Notes: generated by a model not told the origin, from the letters alone. A stretch of DNA of 64,000 bases from Lentzea albidocapillata subsp. violacea (GCF_900100275.1 NZ_FNET01000030.1:1-64000); one strand, 5' to 3'; positions 16,107 to 24,008 are shown, counted from the first letter of the stretch. Program-made: numbers and translations.

Positions 16107-18794
16107 TCAGACCGCGAGCAGTGCTTCGATCTCATGGGCCGCCGGATCCTGAATCCGGATGGCGAGCAGGTGAGCACGCCGCCAGACCTCGGTGGCTTCG
16201 TCGGACTCGCCGGCGGCGACGAGCTGGTGGCCGAGATGGATCCCCACGGTCACCTGGCGCGCGGTCGCTTCGACGTCCTCGGCAACCCGCAGTGCGGCGC
16301 GGTAGGCCTCGACCGCCGCCGAGTTGTCACCGCTCGCCGCGTGCGCCTTCGCGATCGTGTCCAGACCGGCGATCATGCGGGTCACCTCGCCGATGGCCTC
16401 GAACTCGTCCAGTGCCGTATGTGCGGCCGTCAGCGCGTCGGCGAACCGGCTCAGTCCGATGAGCGAGTTGGCCTGGTTGTTCAGCGCCATCGCCGCCAGC
16501 ACCGCAGCGCCCTCGGCGAGAGCGATCGATCGGGCGTGCACTGTCGCGTCGAAGGCCTCGCGATGACGCCCGGCGGTGTTGTAGGTCGAGCTGATGTTGA
16601 GCAGCGAGGTCGCCCGCTGGTAGTCGTCTCCCAGCCTCTCGAAGATCCGCATCGCCCTCAGGCTGACGGCGAGGTCGTCCTCCGGCCGGTTGAGCTTGCC
16701 GTACGGCAGGGACAACCCGTTGCAGCACTTGGCTTCCAGGTACTCGTCGCCCAGCTCGACGGCGTAACCGAGGGCCGCCTCGTACGCCTCCATCAGGTGC
16801 GCGTAGTCGCCGCGCAGGTGGAAGTACTGCCAGCACAACTGAGCGATCACGATGCCACTGATCTTCCCGCCGTGCCGGTCGGCTCGCAGGATCAGCTCGA
16901 GCAGTGTGTCCCGCTCGCGGTCGAACCACGCCATCACCGCCCGGCGGTCGGCGAGCTCCAGTGCGGTCACGCCCTCCGGCGGAGGGTCGACGGGCAGTTG
17001 GTGCGGCGAGCCGGTCAGGGCGCGGTGGCAGTTGACCGCAGTGTGGATGTACCAGCTGATCAGCCGGTCGCGTGCGGCCTGTTCCTGCTCGGGGTCGCGC
17101 ACGATCTCCTGCGCGAACTCGCGGAGCAGATCGTGTGGCTCGTAGCGGTCGTCGTCGCGTCTGCCCAGCATGCTGGCGGTGACCAGCTGGTTCAGGGCGG
17201 TCGTGGCGCCGGTCTCGTCCACCCCGGCGAGCGCGGCCGCGACCGGAACGCTGATGTCGTTGCCGGGGAACAGTCCCAGCAACGCGAACATCCGGGCGGC
17301 GTCCGGTTTCAGCGTCTCGTACGACCACGTGAAGAGCGTGCGGAGATCGGTGCCGGCGTCGTCAGGAAGCGACAGAGCCGCCAGCCGGCTGGGCTGGCGG
17401 CGCACCGAGTCCACCACCTTGCGCAGCGTCCACGCCGGGTGCTGCGCCGCCTGTTCGGCGGCGAGCCGGACGGCCAGCGGTAGTCCGGCACAGAACTCGA
17501 CCAGCTCGGTCGCGGCCTGCCGCTCGTTCTCGACGCGGGCTGTGCCGATCACGTTGCCGAGCAGGTCGAGCGCTTCGGCCGGCGACAGCAGGTCCAGCGT
17601 CAGCAGGTGGGCGCCCTCGCGGACGGCGAGGCCACGCAGCCGGGACCGGCTGGTGATCAGCACGAAGGAGTCGTCACCCGGCAGCAACGGCCGGACCTGC
17701 TCGCTGTCCTTCGCGTTGTCCAGCAGGAGCAGCACCCGTCGCCCGTCCAGCAGACTGCGGAACAACGCGGTCCGCTCGTCAACGCCGTGCGGGATGCGGT
17801 CGACGGCCGCACCGAGCCCGCACAGCAACGACTCGAGCGCGTCTCCGGCGTTGACCGGCGCACTCGGACCGTGGCCGTGCAGATTGAGGTAGAGCTGGCC
17901 GTCCGGGAACAGGTGCTTGACGCTGTGTGCCCAGTGGACGGCGAGTGTCGTCTTGCCGATTCCACCCTGGCCGTCGATGGCGGAGATCACGAGTGGACCG
18001 CCGCTGCCGAGGGCGGTCCCCAAAGCGTCCAGAGTGGACTCACGACCGACGAAACCGCGGATCCCCGGCGGCAGCTGCCTCGGCCGCGCTGATCCGGACG
18101 GCGCCGCGACGGCACCGGTCAGGATGTCCTGGTGCACGGCACGCAAGGCCGGGCTCGGATCGGCACCGAGGGCCTCGGCGAGCTGTCTGCGGACGGCCTC
18201 GTACCTCTCCAGCGCCTCGGCCTGCCTGCCGCTGCGGTACAGCGCCAGGATCAACTGCCCGTGCAGACGTTCGTCCAGCGGGTGTTCCTCGCTCAGCCCG
18301 AGCAACTCGGCGAGCACGCTCCCGTGCTCCCCGCGTGCGAGCTGAACGTCGCAATGGTCGAGCCGAGCAGCGAAGTGCTCGGCCAGCAACGACTCCCTGG
18401 TCCGGTCGAGCCACTCGGTGTGCAGGCCTGCGAACGGCTCACCGCGCCAGAGCGCGAGCGCCTTCTCGTGATCGCCCGCAGCGACGGCGTCCCGATAGCG
18501 GTGCAGGTCGAGGCATCCCGGTTCGACGACGATCCGGTAGCCGAGCGGGCGTCGTTCGATGACCGGACCGACAAGCCGCCGCAGTCTCGACAGATAGCTC
18601 CACAACGCGGTGCTGGCGCGTTCAGGCAGCGACTCACCCCACACCCGGTCCGCCAGCTGGTCAAGCGAAACCGTCCGGTTCGCGTCCACGAGCAACGCCG
18701 CCAGCACGCACTGCCGCCGCGCAGGCCCAAGATCGACCGCCCGGCCGTCGACACGCACGACGAGATCCCCGAGCACCGCGAATTCGACAGTCAC
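16107..18794 (-). CDS. AfsR/SARP-family transcriptional activator (BTAD, NB-ARC, TPR)
   Basis: An 895-residue regulator. Residues 1-95 form an OmpR-type winged helix, about 96-240 the bacterial transcriptional activation domain, and about 260-500 an NB-ARC ATPase whose P-loop is DGQGGIGKTTLAV (about 275) with LLLLDNAKD as Walker B. TPR units run to the C-terminus (DALTAAHTALDEFEAIGEVT; AAVEAYRAALRVAEDVE). This is the AfsR/large-SARP architecture that activates secondary metabolism or differentiation genes. No biosynthetic cluster is adjacent, so its targets are unknown. The GTG at 18794 is two bases after a GGGGGAGGGG ribosome-binding region that lies partly inside a 14-bp hairpin. Confidence 0.93.
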   Translation of the reverse strand: MTVEFAVLGDLVVRVDGRAVDLGPARRQCVLAALLVDANRTVSLDQLADRVWGESLPERASTALWSYLSRLRRLVGPVIERRPLGYRIVVEPGCLDLHRYRDAVAAGDHEKALALWRGEPFAGLHTEWLDRTRESLLAEHFAARLDHCDVQLARGEHGSVLAELLGLSEEHPLDERLHGQLILALYRSGRQAEALERYEAVRRQLAEALGADPSPALRAVHQDILTGAVAAPSGSARPRQLPPGIRGFVGRESTLDALGTALGSGGPLVISAIDGQGGIGKTTLAVHWAHSVKHLFPDGQLYLNLHGHGPSAPVNAGDALESLLCGLGAAVDRIPHGVDERTALFRSLLDGRRVLLLLDNAKDSEQVRPLLPGDDSFVLITSRSRLRGLAVREGAHLLTLDLLSPAEALDLLGNVIGTARVENERQAATELVEFCAGLPLAVRLAAEQAAQHPAWTLRKVVDSVRRQPSRLAALSLPDDAGTDLRTLFTWSYETLKPDAARMFALLGLFPGNDISVPVAAALAGVDETGATTALNQLVTASMLGRRDDDRYEPHDLLREFAQEIVRDPEQEQAARDRLISWYIHTAVNCHRALTGSPHQLPVDPPPEGVTALELADRRAVMAWFDRERDTLLELILRADRHGGKISGIVIAQLCWQYFHLRGDYAHLMEAYEAALGYAVELGDEYLEAKCCNGLSLPYGKLNRPEDDLAVSLRAMRIFERLGDDYQRATSLLNISSTYNTAGRHREAFDATVHARSIALAEGAAVLAAMALNNQANSLIGLSRFADALTAAHTALDEFEAIGEVTRMIAGLDTIAKAHAASGDNSAAVEAYRAALRVAEDVEATARQVTVGIHLGHQLVAAGESDEATEVWRRAHLLAIRIQDPAAHEIEALLAV

Positions 18795-18799
18795 AACCC

Positions 18800-18836
18800 C
18801 TCCCCCGACGTCCTGTATAGCGGGACGTCGGGGGAG
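18800..18836 (-). promoter_or_regulatory. 14-bp hairpin overlapping the SARP ribosome-binding site
   Basis: CTCCCCCGACGTCC and its exact complement (18800-18813 and 18823-18836) are separated by nine bases. In minus-strand RNA the 3' arm ends in GGGGGAG, the Shine-Dalgarno region of the SARP gene, so the folded form would hide it. The loop contains TATACA, which could instead be a -10 box; then the palindrome would be an operator (core GACGTC). It could also terminate the upstream protease-inhibitor-like gene, but there is no T-run. Confidence 0.6.
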
Positions 18837-18862
18837 AGATCAAGGCGACCTGAGGCCCTGGA

Positions 18863-19234
18863 TCAGCAGGGGCGCACCCAGTGCACCCAGCTCCAGTCGG
18901 CATCGCGGTCGTCGGCGTAAGGCGCGTCCGAGGTCCAGCGGACGATGCCGGCGTTGTCCTTGAACTGGGCCCGCGCCCCGCCCGTCTGGTTGTTGATCCA
19001 TGAACCGCGGCTACCCCAGTAGATGCGCTGGTCGCGGCACTTGTACATGTCGATCACCTGTCCGGTGAAGTTGATGCCGGAGTAGGCGCAGAAGTGGCCA
19101 CGGCCGCAAGCCGCGGCGGCGCCGACCTCCCCGGCCGGCGCCGCGGCGGCGGCCGTTCCCGCGGTGGCCGCAAGCGCGAGCACGGTGCCGGCCAGCGCGA
19201 GACCGGCCCGCTTGACCTTGCTGGTGTTGAACAA
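18863..19234 (-). CDS. Secreted peptidase-inhibitor family I36-like protein
   Basis: A 123-residue exported protein. The TTG at 19234 has GGGGGA five bases upstream and gives a classical signal peptide (KVKRAGLALAGTVLALAATA, cleavage after AAAA near residue 35). The mature part has CGRGHFCAYSGINFTGQVID, a Trp-rich segment SRGSWINNQTGG, and four cysteines. This matches the I36/SMI-like beta-gamma-crystallin fold of Streptomyces secreted inhibitors and related proteins. The target protease is unknown; many family members have no shown inhibitory activity. Confidence 0.8.
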   Translation of the reverse strand: MFNTSKVKRAGLALAGTVLALAATAGTAAAAAPAGEVGAAAACGRGHFCAYSGINFTGQVIDMYKCRDQRIYWGSRGSWINNQTGGARAQFKDNAGIVRWTSDAPYADDRDADWSWVHWVRPC

Positions 19235-19242
19235 GGTGTCCC

Positions 19243-19272
19243 CCTGTGTTCGGGTTTCGAATCGAACACAGG
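19243..19272. promoter_or_regulatory. 10-bp inverted repeat just upstream of the I36-like gene
   Basis: CCTGTGTTCG (19243-19252) and CGAACACAGG (19263-19272) form a perfect 10-bp stem with a 10-base loop containing TTTCGAA. It ends next to the GGGGA ribosome-binding site of the minus-strand I36-like gene. It may be a terminator for the upstream MarR gene, a 5'-UTR structure or an operator; the sequence alone does not decide. Confidence 0.5.
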
Positions 19273-19342
19273 CAAGTTCTCAGGGCGACCGTGCGCGAAC
19301 CTTGGCGATTCCTTGTGTCCACCCGCTCGGCGATCGCCGGAC

Positions 19343-19774
19343 TCACAGCGCGTTCGTCGCCCCTGCCGTACCGGAAACGGCGCTGAGCAATTCCGTGAGC
19401 GTGTGACGGTCATCCGCACGCAGACGGTCCGTGAAGGGCGCAAGAGCCGCGCGAACCTCCTCTTGCAGTCGTTCCGCGAGTTCGCTGCCCATCGGGGTGA
19501 TGAACACGTCGACGACGCGGCGATCATCCGGCGACTTGCCTCGTGCCACGAGACCTCGGCGCTCGGCTCGTTCGACGAGGCCGGACATCGTGGACTTGTC
19601 CAGCCCCAGGAACGCCGCCAGTTCGGTCATACGTGGCCGGCGGTCTCGCAGGAGGCCCAGCAGCCGCAACTGTGTCAGGGACAGGTCGTTCTCCGAACCG
19701 ATGCGAGTGAGCACCGCCATCACCCGGAAGGACGTCCGGACGAGAGCGTCCTCGAGCGCGTCGTCAGATTTCAT
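19343..19774 (-). CDS. MarR-family transcriptional regulator
   Basis: A 143-residue winged-helix regulator. DNA-binding elements are MTELAAFLGLDKSTMSGLVE and RAERRGLVARGKSPDDRRVV, residues about 50-95, the latter being the wing. The start at 19774 follows no strong ribosome-binding site. Its upstream region has GTTTG-TATTA-CCAAT (19796-19810), which closely resembles two sites in front of the lipocalin-like gene at 23.4 kb. It lies downstream of an NmrA-like gene on the same strand. Its ligand is unknown. Confidence 0.88.
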   Translation of the reverse strand: MKSDDALEDALVRTSFRVMAVLTRIGSENDLSLTQLRLLGLLRDRRPRMTELAAFLGLDKSTMSGLVERAERRGLVARGKSPDDRRVVDVFITPMGSELAERLQEEVRAALAPFTDRLRADDRHTLTELLSAVSGTAGATNAL

Positions 19775-19795
19775 GCCGCGATCCTACTTGGCATG

Positions 19796-19810
19796 GTTTG
19801 TATTACCAAT
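19796..19810. promoter_or_regulatory. Putative operator (GTTTG-N5-CCAAT) of the MarR gene
   Basis: The minus strand reads TTGGTAATACAAAC at 19809-19796, 21 bp before the MarR start. It shares TTGGTAAT-n-CAAAC with the site at 23477-23491 and is a quasi-palindrome. Wider flanks (19788-19809) also show TTGG...CCAA symmetry. Autoregulation by the MarR protein is inferred from position. Confidence 0.5.
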
Positions 19811-19839
19811 CACCCTGACAATGGCCGCCTGAACCGGAA

Positions 19840-20775
19840 TCAGGCTTCAGCCCGCAAACGATCCCGTGCCCATTCCGCGAAGCCGGTGAGAGGAATGCCG
19901 AGATCACGCGCGTACTGCGGGCGGCCTGCCATGCCGTTGGCGTTCATCCATTCGTGCACAACGCCCATCGCCGGCATACCGGCGGCGACGGCCTGCTCCT
20001 CGGTCATGTTCGGCGCGGACAGCGGTGCACCGAGCCCGCGGGACAGCACCTCGGCGATCTCCGTCATCGACAGGTAGTCGCTCGCCAGCTCCAACTCGAT
20101 CTTGTGGAAACGCTCCGGTTCGGCGACGGCGGCAGCCGCGGCCGCGCCGATGTCCTCCACCGCGACGAGGGACAACCGCGTGTCCGGTTTCAGCAGGGTC
20201 ACCAGGCCGCCCTCGACCCCGCGCGGGAACAGGAACGCCGCAGAAGGCAGGAAGTTCTCCATGAAGAATCCGGGCTTGAGCAGCGTCCAGCGCTCGAAAC
20301 CCGCCTCGCGCAGCCGGTCCTGGATCTCGGCCTTGGCATTCAGCGTGGGCTTCATGAAGTCCCACCGACCTTCCGCCCAGCCGGGAACCCGAGTGTGCTG
20401 CCCCGCGCCGTCGACGGAGGTGTGCACGAACTGCCGCACACCCGCGGTCCTGGCGCCCTCGATGAGGTTGACGCCCTGCGTCACCTCCCCGGCGAAATCG
20501 ACGCCGTCGGCGCTCATGGCGGGCATCTGCACGGAGAAGACAGCGCGAGCGCCGTCTGCGGCACGGACCACCGAGTCGCGGTCGTGCAGGTCGCCGGTGA
20601 CCAGTTCGGCGCCGAGCGCCGCGACGGCCTTGGCCCGATCGGTGGCCGGATCACGCACGAGTGCGCGGACTGGCACATCGGCGGCGCGCAGAGCGCGCAC
20701 CACGGCTCCGCCCTGTTTACCCGTGGCACCGGTGACGAGAACGGGCGCTGACGTTGCGGACATGATGCTCCTCAT
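19840..20775 (-). CDS. NmrA-family NAD(P)-binding protein
   Basis: A 311-residue atypical SDR. The Rossmann start VLVTGATGKQGGAVVRALRA (about 12-31) and DRDSVVRAADGARAVFSVQM are typical of the NmrA/HSCARG group, which are redox sensors or reductases acting on NAD(P). There is no YxxxK catalytic pair in the usual place. It is divergent from the TetR gene at 20863, and two palindromic operators in the shared 87-bp gap make it the probable target of that repressor. Confidence 0.88.
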   Translation of the reverse strand: MRSIMSATSAPVLVTGATGKQGGAVVRALRAADVPVRALVRDPATDRAKAVAALGAELVTGDLHDRDSVVRAADGARAVFSVQMPAMSADGVDFAGEVTQGVNLIEGARTAGVRQFVHTSVDGAGQHTRVPGWAEGRWDFMKPTLNAKAEIQDRLREAGFERWTLLKPGFFMENFLPSAAFLFPRGVEGGLVTLLKPDTRLSLVAVEDIGAAAAAAVAEPERFHKIELELASDYLSMTEIAEVLSRGLGAPLSAPNMTEEQAVAAGMPAMGVVHEWMNANGMAGRPQYARDLGIPLTGFAEWARDRLRAEA

Positions 20776-20786
20776 CGACTCGAACC

Positions 20787-20811
20787 CTAAACGGCGGACC
20801 CCGCCGTTTAG
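20787..20811. promoter_or_regulatory. TetR operator 1 (perfect 11-3-11 palindrome)
   Basis: CTAAACGGCGG-N3-CCGCCGTTTAG is a perfect inverted repeat between the divergent NmrA-like and TetR genes. It lies 12 bp upstream of the NmrA-like start (20775). A second, related palindrome is centred 34 bp away, about three helical turns. Binding by the adjacent TetR protein is inferred. Confidence 0.82.
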
Positions 20812-20824
20812 CTGACGCTACGAT

Positions 20825-20841
20825 ATGGCGGGCCCCGCCAT
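20825..20841. promoter_or_regulatory. TetR operator 2 (ATGGCGG-N3-CCGCCAT)
   Basis: A 7-3-7 perfect core with TTTAG on one side repeats the pattern of operator 1 (TAAAnGGCGG half-sites). It lies 22 bp upstream of the TetR start (20863), so it probably mediates autorepression, while operator 1 controls the NmrA-like gene. Confidence 0.78.
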
Positions 20842-20862
20842 TTAGCAAGCAGGAGATCGATC

Positions 20863-21429
20863 ATGGCCGACCGTCAACGCGCCGACGCCCGGCGCAACTA
20901 CGCGCACATCCTCGCCGTGGCCGAGGCGGAAGTGGCCGAGCGCGGCGGCGGCGCGTCACTGGAACAGATCGCCCGCGTCGCCGGAGTCGGCTCGGCAACG
21001 GTGCGCCGCCACTTCCCCACCCGCCGCGCACTGCTGGAAGCTGTGTCACGGCAACGGATCGAAGCGCTGGCCACCCGTGCTCGCGAGCTGACCGGCACCG
21101 GGGACAGCCGGGACGCGCTGCTGGAATGGCTGACCGAGGTCCTGACTTACGCCGTCACCGTTCGCGGGCTGGCGGCAGCGTTGGCCTACGACGGCACGCA
21201 GGCCGAGCCGGTGCAGGAGAACTCCTGCACAGCGGCACTGCAGGACGCGGCAGAACCGCTGCTGCGCCGAGCCGCGCAGCAGGGCGCCGTGGCCGCGGAC
21301 GCCACTGTCACCGACCTGATCACACTGATCGTCGGCATCGTCCTGGCCACCGAGCACCACCCCGCCCCCGCGGCCCAGGCCAACCGACTGTTCCAGCTGG
21401 CCGTGACCGGCCTCGCCCCGCGAGGCTGA
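20863..21429 (+). CDS. TetR-family transcriptional regulator
   Basis: A 188-residue repressor type. The HTH is ASLEQIARVAGVGSATVRRH followed by FPTRRALLEAV (about 28-58). The ATG at 20863 follows AGGAG. The C-terminal domain carries LLRRAAQQGAVAADATVTDL, as in the SbtR-like C-terminal family. It is divergent from the NmrA-like oxidoreductase with two operators between, the usual layout of a redox or xenobiotic-responsive pair. Confidence 0.9.
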   Translation: MADRQRADARRNYAHILAVAEAEVAERGGGASLEQIARVAGVGSATVRRHFPTRRALLEAVSRQRIEALATRARELTGTGDSRDALLEWLTEVLTYAVTVRGLAAALAYDGTQAEPVQENSCTAALQDAAEPLLRRAAQQGAVAADATVTDLITLIVGIVLATEHHPAPAAQANRLFQLAVTGLAPRG

Positions 21430-21761
21430 CGAACGGCGAACGTGGCTCGAGCGGCAGAGGCGGTAGAGCGCTCCCACGGGTTCCGTGCCGCGCCGCTGTG
21501 GTTCATCTCGCAACCGAGGCCGGCCGCTTGCCGAACCGGCATCGTCTCGGTAACGTTGTGTCGCAATTGGACGGTGCGTGCCGACTGAAATAGTTCGTGC
21601 GCAAGATTCTGCCGTTCGATCGCAACGGAAAGTAGTACTAGCGCCGACTGCCCGCCCAGGCAGTTGTCTTCGGCGCGTGGGCATACCCGCACATCACGGG
21701 TTCCCGACTGCTTTTCCGTCATCGAAGCGCTCTCGGGAACCCTTTGGAGAGAGAGCCAACG
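21430..21761 (+). other. Non-coding stretch with a bipartite hairpin
   Basis: No gene is supported in these 332 bases. A nested hairpin is visible: GCGCCGA (21641-21647) pairs with TCGGCGC (21670-21676), and inside it CTGCC (21648-21652) pairs with GGCAG (21659-21663), leaving a six-base bulge. It sits about 85 nt upstream of the SnoaL-like gene and could be a leader structure or the terminator of the TetR gene. Confidence 0.4.
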
Positions 21762-22151
21762 ATGTCCGATCTCGAACACAACAAGCAGGTCGTCGTCGAC
21801 TACTACCAGACGGCGTTCAACGGCAACCCCGAGAAGGCGGTCGCCGACCACTTCGGACCGACGTACGTCCAGCACAACCCCGAGGCCGAGGACGGGCCGG
21901 AGGCGTTCATCGGCTTCGTGCACTACCTGCGTGGCGAGTTCCCCAACCTGCGGCTGGACATCAAGCGCATCATCGCCGAGGGCGACCTGGTCGTCACCCA
22001 CTCCCACCTCGACCTGGAGCCGGGCAACCCGGACAACCCCGGGCAGGCACTCGCCGACTACTTCCGCCTGGAGAACGGCAAGGTCGTCGAGCACTGGGAC
22101 GTCATCCAGCCCGTGCCGGTGAAGGCCGCCAACCCCAACGGCATGTTCTGA
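21762..22151 (+). CDS. SnoaL/NTF2-like polyketide-cyclase-family protein
   Basis: A 129-residue protein with the SnoaL-like ester-cyclase/NTF2 pattern: NKQVVVDYYQTAFNGNPEKA at the start and VEHWDVIQPVP near the C-terminus, ending in NGMF. The ATG at 21762 has GGAGAGA upstream. The conserved His and Asp positions of this fold are in VVTHSHLDL and EHWD. Such proteins include cyclases, isomerases and unannotated small-molecule binders. Without a biosynthetic neighbour, no reaction can be assigned. A strong palindromic terminator follows at 22229. Confidence 0.82.
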   Translation: MSDLEHNKQVVVDYYQTAFNGNPEKAVADHFGPTYVQHNPEAEDGPEAFIGFVHYLRGEFPNLRLDIKRIIAEGDLVVTHSHLDLEPGNPDNPGQALADYFRLENGKVVEHWDVIQPVPVKAANPNGMF

Positions 22152-22228
22152 GGACGAGCTGACGACGCAGGTCGAGTTCCGGGCCGACGGCGGGTAGCCG
22201 TGGCGCCTGGCTGACAGGTCAGCACGGC

Positions 22229-22262
22229 ATCCCTGCCCCCTCGCCGGCGAGGGGGCAGGGAT
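22229..22262. terminator. Perfect 34-bp palindrome, bidirectional terminator
   Basis: The sequence from 22229 to 22262 is fully self-complementary (ATCCCTGCCCCCTCGCC and its exact complement). It lies between convergent genes ending at 22151 and 22318. There is no U-run, as is common for actinomycete terminators. Confidence 0.85.
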
Positions 22263-22317
22263 TGCGGGGCCTACAGCCGATTGGGATGGTCTCAGGTGAG
22301 GATGATCTCGCCGGTGA

Positions 22318-23388
22318 TCAGGATTTCCACTCGCCGGTCATCTCGACGTAGTTCTCGCCACGGACGTTCTTGCCGTTGTACTTGCCGGCGTAGGCCGCCG
22401 TGGCCTCCAGGTAGCCGCCCCCGTCGGGAGTCTGGATCTCCTGGTCCGGATTTCCGGTGACCTGCACGTCGAGTTCGGTCTGGAGGGCGGGAATCCTGAT
22501 GCGCCAACGAGTGGGGTACGTCTGGCCGGTGGCCGGACTGGTCCACTGCCGGGAGGCGCTCTGCGCGAGCGGCTCGACGTCGACCACGTCGTAGGAGCCG
22601 TCCGGATGGAGAACCGTCGCCCAGCTGTCCTTGGACTCGGCGCCGATCGTGTCCCAGATGGCGACCTTGTCGCCGTTGGGCATGCTGAGGTTCATCCACG
22701 TCCACCGCAGCAGCGACGTCGGCATCTCGCCCCATTGCCTGTCCAGCCAGGAGGAGCCCCTGATCTGGTGCTTCCTGCCGTCGACGACGAGCGTTCCGGA
22801 CGTCTGCATCTCCGGGAGTGCGAACTCGTAGTTCGGCACGCCGTCGGCCAGGTTGAAAACGCCGGTCGACGCGTAGTTCATGGCGGGACCGGTGGGCGTC
22901 AGCTGGACGTCGAGGGATCCCCAGGGCGTCTCGACCTGCACCGACTGGCGGACTGCGTCACCCGTCCAGCTCAGCCCTGGCGCCTTGATGTCGAGCTTGC
23001 CCTCGCTCCACCGATAGTCCTTCTGCTCGACCATCGCGTCGTAGTCCTTGTACCACCCGGTCGTCTTGTTGATCACCGAGAACGTCCAGCGATACGCGGC
23101 CTCGTCCCGGTTCGGGAGGATGCGCGTGTGGACCTGAAGGCCGAACTCCTGACCGTTGGCCCGCACCGAACTGGTGAAGTAGATCGAGTCGAACCAGGTC
23201 TGCTGGGGCCCCGGCGCGTGCCGGCCGAGGTCGGCCGCGGGGTCGACAAGCGCCGGGATCCCCGACGTGGCGGTCGGTGCCGCGGCGGAGACGGCCTGGA
23301 CAGAAGAGCTGACGACCGCACTGAACGCTAACGTCGCCGTTGCGGCGACCAGGGCTGCCGCTCGGCGCCTGGCCAGGATTGAGGGCAT
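22318..23388 (-). CDS. Secreted CrtC/AttH-type lipocalin-like protein
   Basis: A 356-residue exported protein. The ATG at 23388 follows AAGGAGA and gives a signal peptide with ARRRAAALVAATATLAFSAV. The sequence matches the duplicated lipocalin-like CrtC/AttH family (PF07143 type): WFDSIYFTSSVRANGQEFGL in the N-terminal half and GSSWLDRQWGEMPTS in the second. Characterised relatives include carotenoid 1,2-hydratase, but secreted forms are of unknown function. Codon 20 is TTA (23329-23331). Two operator-like repeats lie 60-100 bp upstream, and an HxlR gene precedes it on the same strand. Confidence 0.8.
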   Translation of the reverse strand: MPSILARRRAAALVAATATLAFSAVVSSSVQAVSAAAPTATSGIPALVDPAADLGRHAPGPQQTWFDSIYFTSSVRANGQEFGLQVHTRILPNRDEAAYRWTFSVINKTTGWYKDYDAMVEQKDYRWSEGKLDIKAPGLSWTGDAVRQSVQVETPWGSLDVQLTPTGPAMNYASTGVFNLADGVPNYEFALPEMQTSGTLVVDGRKHQIRGSSWLDRQWGEMPTSLLRWTWMNLSMPNGDKVAIWDTIGAESKDSWATVLHPDGSYDVVDVEPLAQSASRQWTSPATGQTYPTRWRIRIPALQTELDVQVTGNPDQEIQTPDGGGYLEATAAYAGKYNGKNVRGENYVEMTGEWKS

Positions 23389-23449
23389 GACAAGTCTCCT
23401 TGCATGAGGATGGACGAGGCGTCGGGGGTCGGCCTGAGCCGGACAGTTA

Positions 23450-23491
23450 GTTTGTAATCCCAACGACTTCATAATGGTTGGTAATCCAAAC
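23450..23491. promoter_or_regulatory. Tandem operator-like repeats upstream of the lipocalin-like gene
   Basis: Two 15-bp quasi-palindromes, GTTTG-TAATC-CCAAC (23450-23464) and GTTGG-TAATC-CAAAC (23477-23491), share a common pattern GTTnG-N5-CnAAC and are centred 27 bp apart. A third version is in the MarR promoter region (19796-19810). They are probably binding sites for one regulator: the MarR at 19.8 kb or the adjacent HxlR protein. Confidence 0.6.
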
Positions 23492-23566
23492 TATGTCAAC
23501 CGCCCCGTGCACCACGTGGTCCGACGCTGCGCGGACTCGTTCTCCTCGGTGACGCCTCACCATCAG

Positions 23567-23941
23567 TCACCTATCGATGGAGCGACCAAAGCGACTGCGG
23601 GCCTCCTCGATCTCACCCAGATACCGCGTCGTCCAGGCGCACATCGCGTCCACGGTCGCCCGCAGCGCCTGTCCCGGCTCGGTGAGCGTGTAGTCGACAC
23701 GCGGCGGCACGGTCGGGTGCACGACGCGCGAGACGAGGCCGTTGCGTTCGAGCAGCCGCAGGTTCTGGGTCAGCATCTTGTGGCTGATGCCGTCGACCTC
23801 GGTCTTCAGTTCGGTGAAGCGCTTCGTGGTGTCGCCGATGGTCTCGACGATCAGCAGCGCCCACTTGTTGGCGATGTCGGAGAAGATCTCGCGTGCCAGC
23901 GAATCCGCGCGGGCCAGATCGCCGCTGAGCTGCTTGCTCAC
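23567..23941 (-). CDS. HxlR-family transcriptional regulator
   Basis: A 124-residue form starting at GTG 23941 (VSKQLSGDLARADSLAREIF), matching the usual HxlR length. An alternative GTG at 23992 would add 17 residues but has its Shine-Dalgarno too close. The winged helix is in DIANKWALLIVETIGDTTKR and ISHKMLTQNLRLLERNGLVS, residues about 20-75. It is divergent from the RidA-like gene at 24043, and an imperfect palindrome lies between them. HxlR proteins often sense thiol or aldehyde stress and control divergent enzymes. Confidence 0.86.
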   Translation of the reverse strand: MSKQLSGDLARADSLAREIFSDIANKWALLIVETIGDTTKRFTELKTEVDGISHKMLTQNLRLLERNGLVSRVVHPTVPPRVDYTLTEPGQALRATVDAMCAWTTRYLGEIEEARSRFGRSIDR

Positions 23942-23989
23942 CTTGTGGTGCCCCACTCTCGAAAAAGTGCGTTCTTCCAGGTCGGCTTT

Positions 23990-24008
23990 CACTCTCCTAC
24001 GGTGAGTG
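23990..24008. promoter_or_regulatory. Candidate HxlR operator CACTCnCCnnnGGnGAGTG
   Basis: A 19-bp palindrome with two internal mismatched steps, located between the divergent HxlR and RidA-like genes: 35 bp before the RidA-like ATG and 49 bp before the chosen HxlR start. The position suits control of both genes. Confidence 0.6.

Noticed and set aside
16107-18794. A biosynthetic gene cluster around the SARP regulator.
   Set aside because: No synthase, tailoring or export genes form a cluster on either side; neighbours are single regulator/enzyme modules.
18863-19234. Reading the I36-like protein as a proven protease inhibitor.
   Set aside because: Only family-level similarity is visible and most members are uncharacterised.
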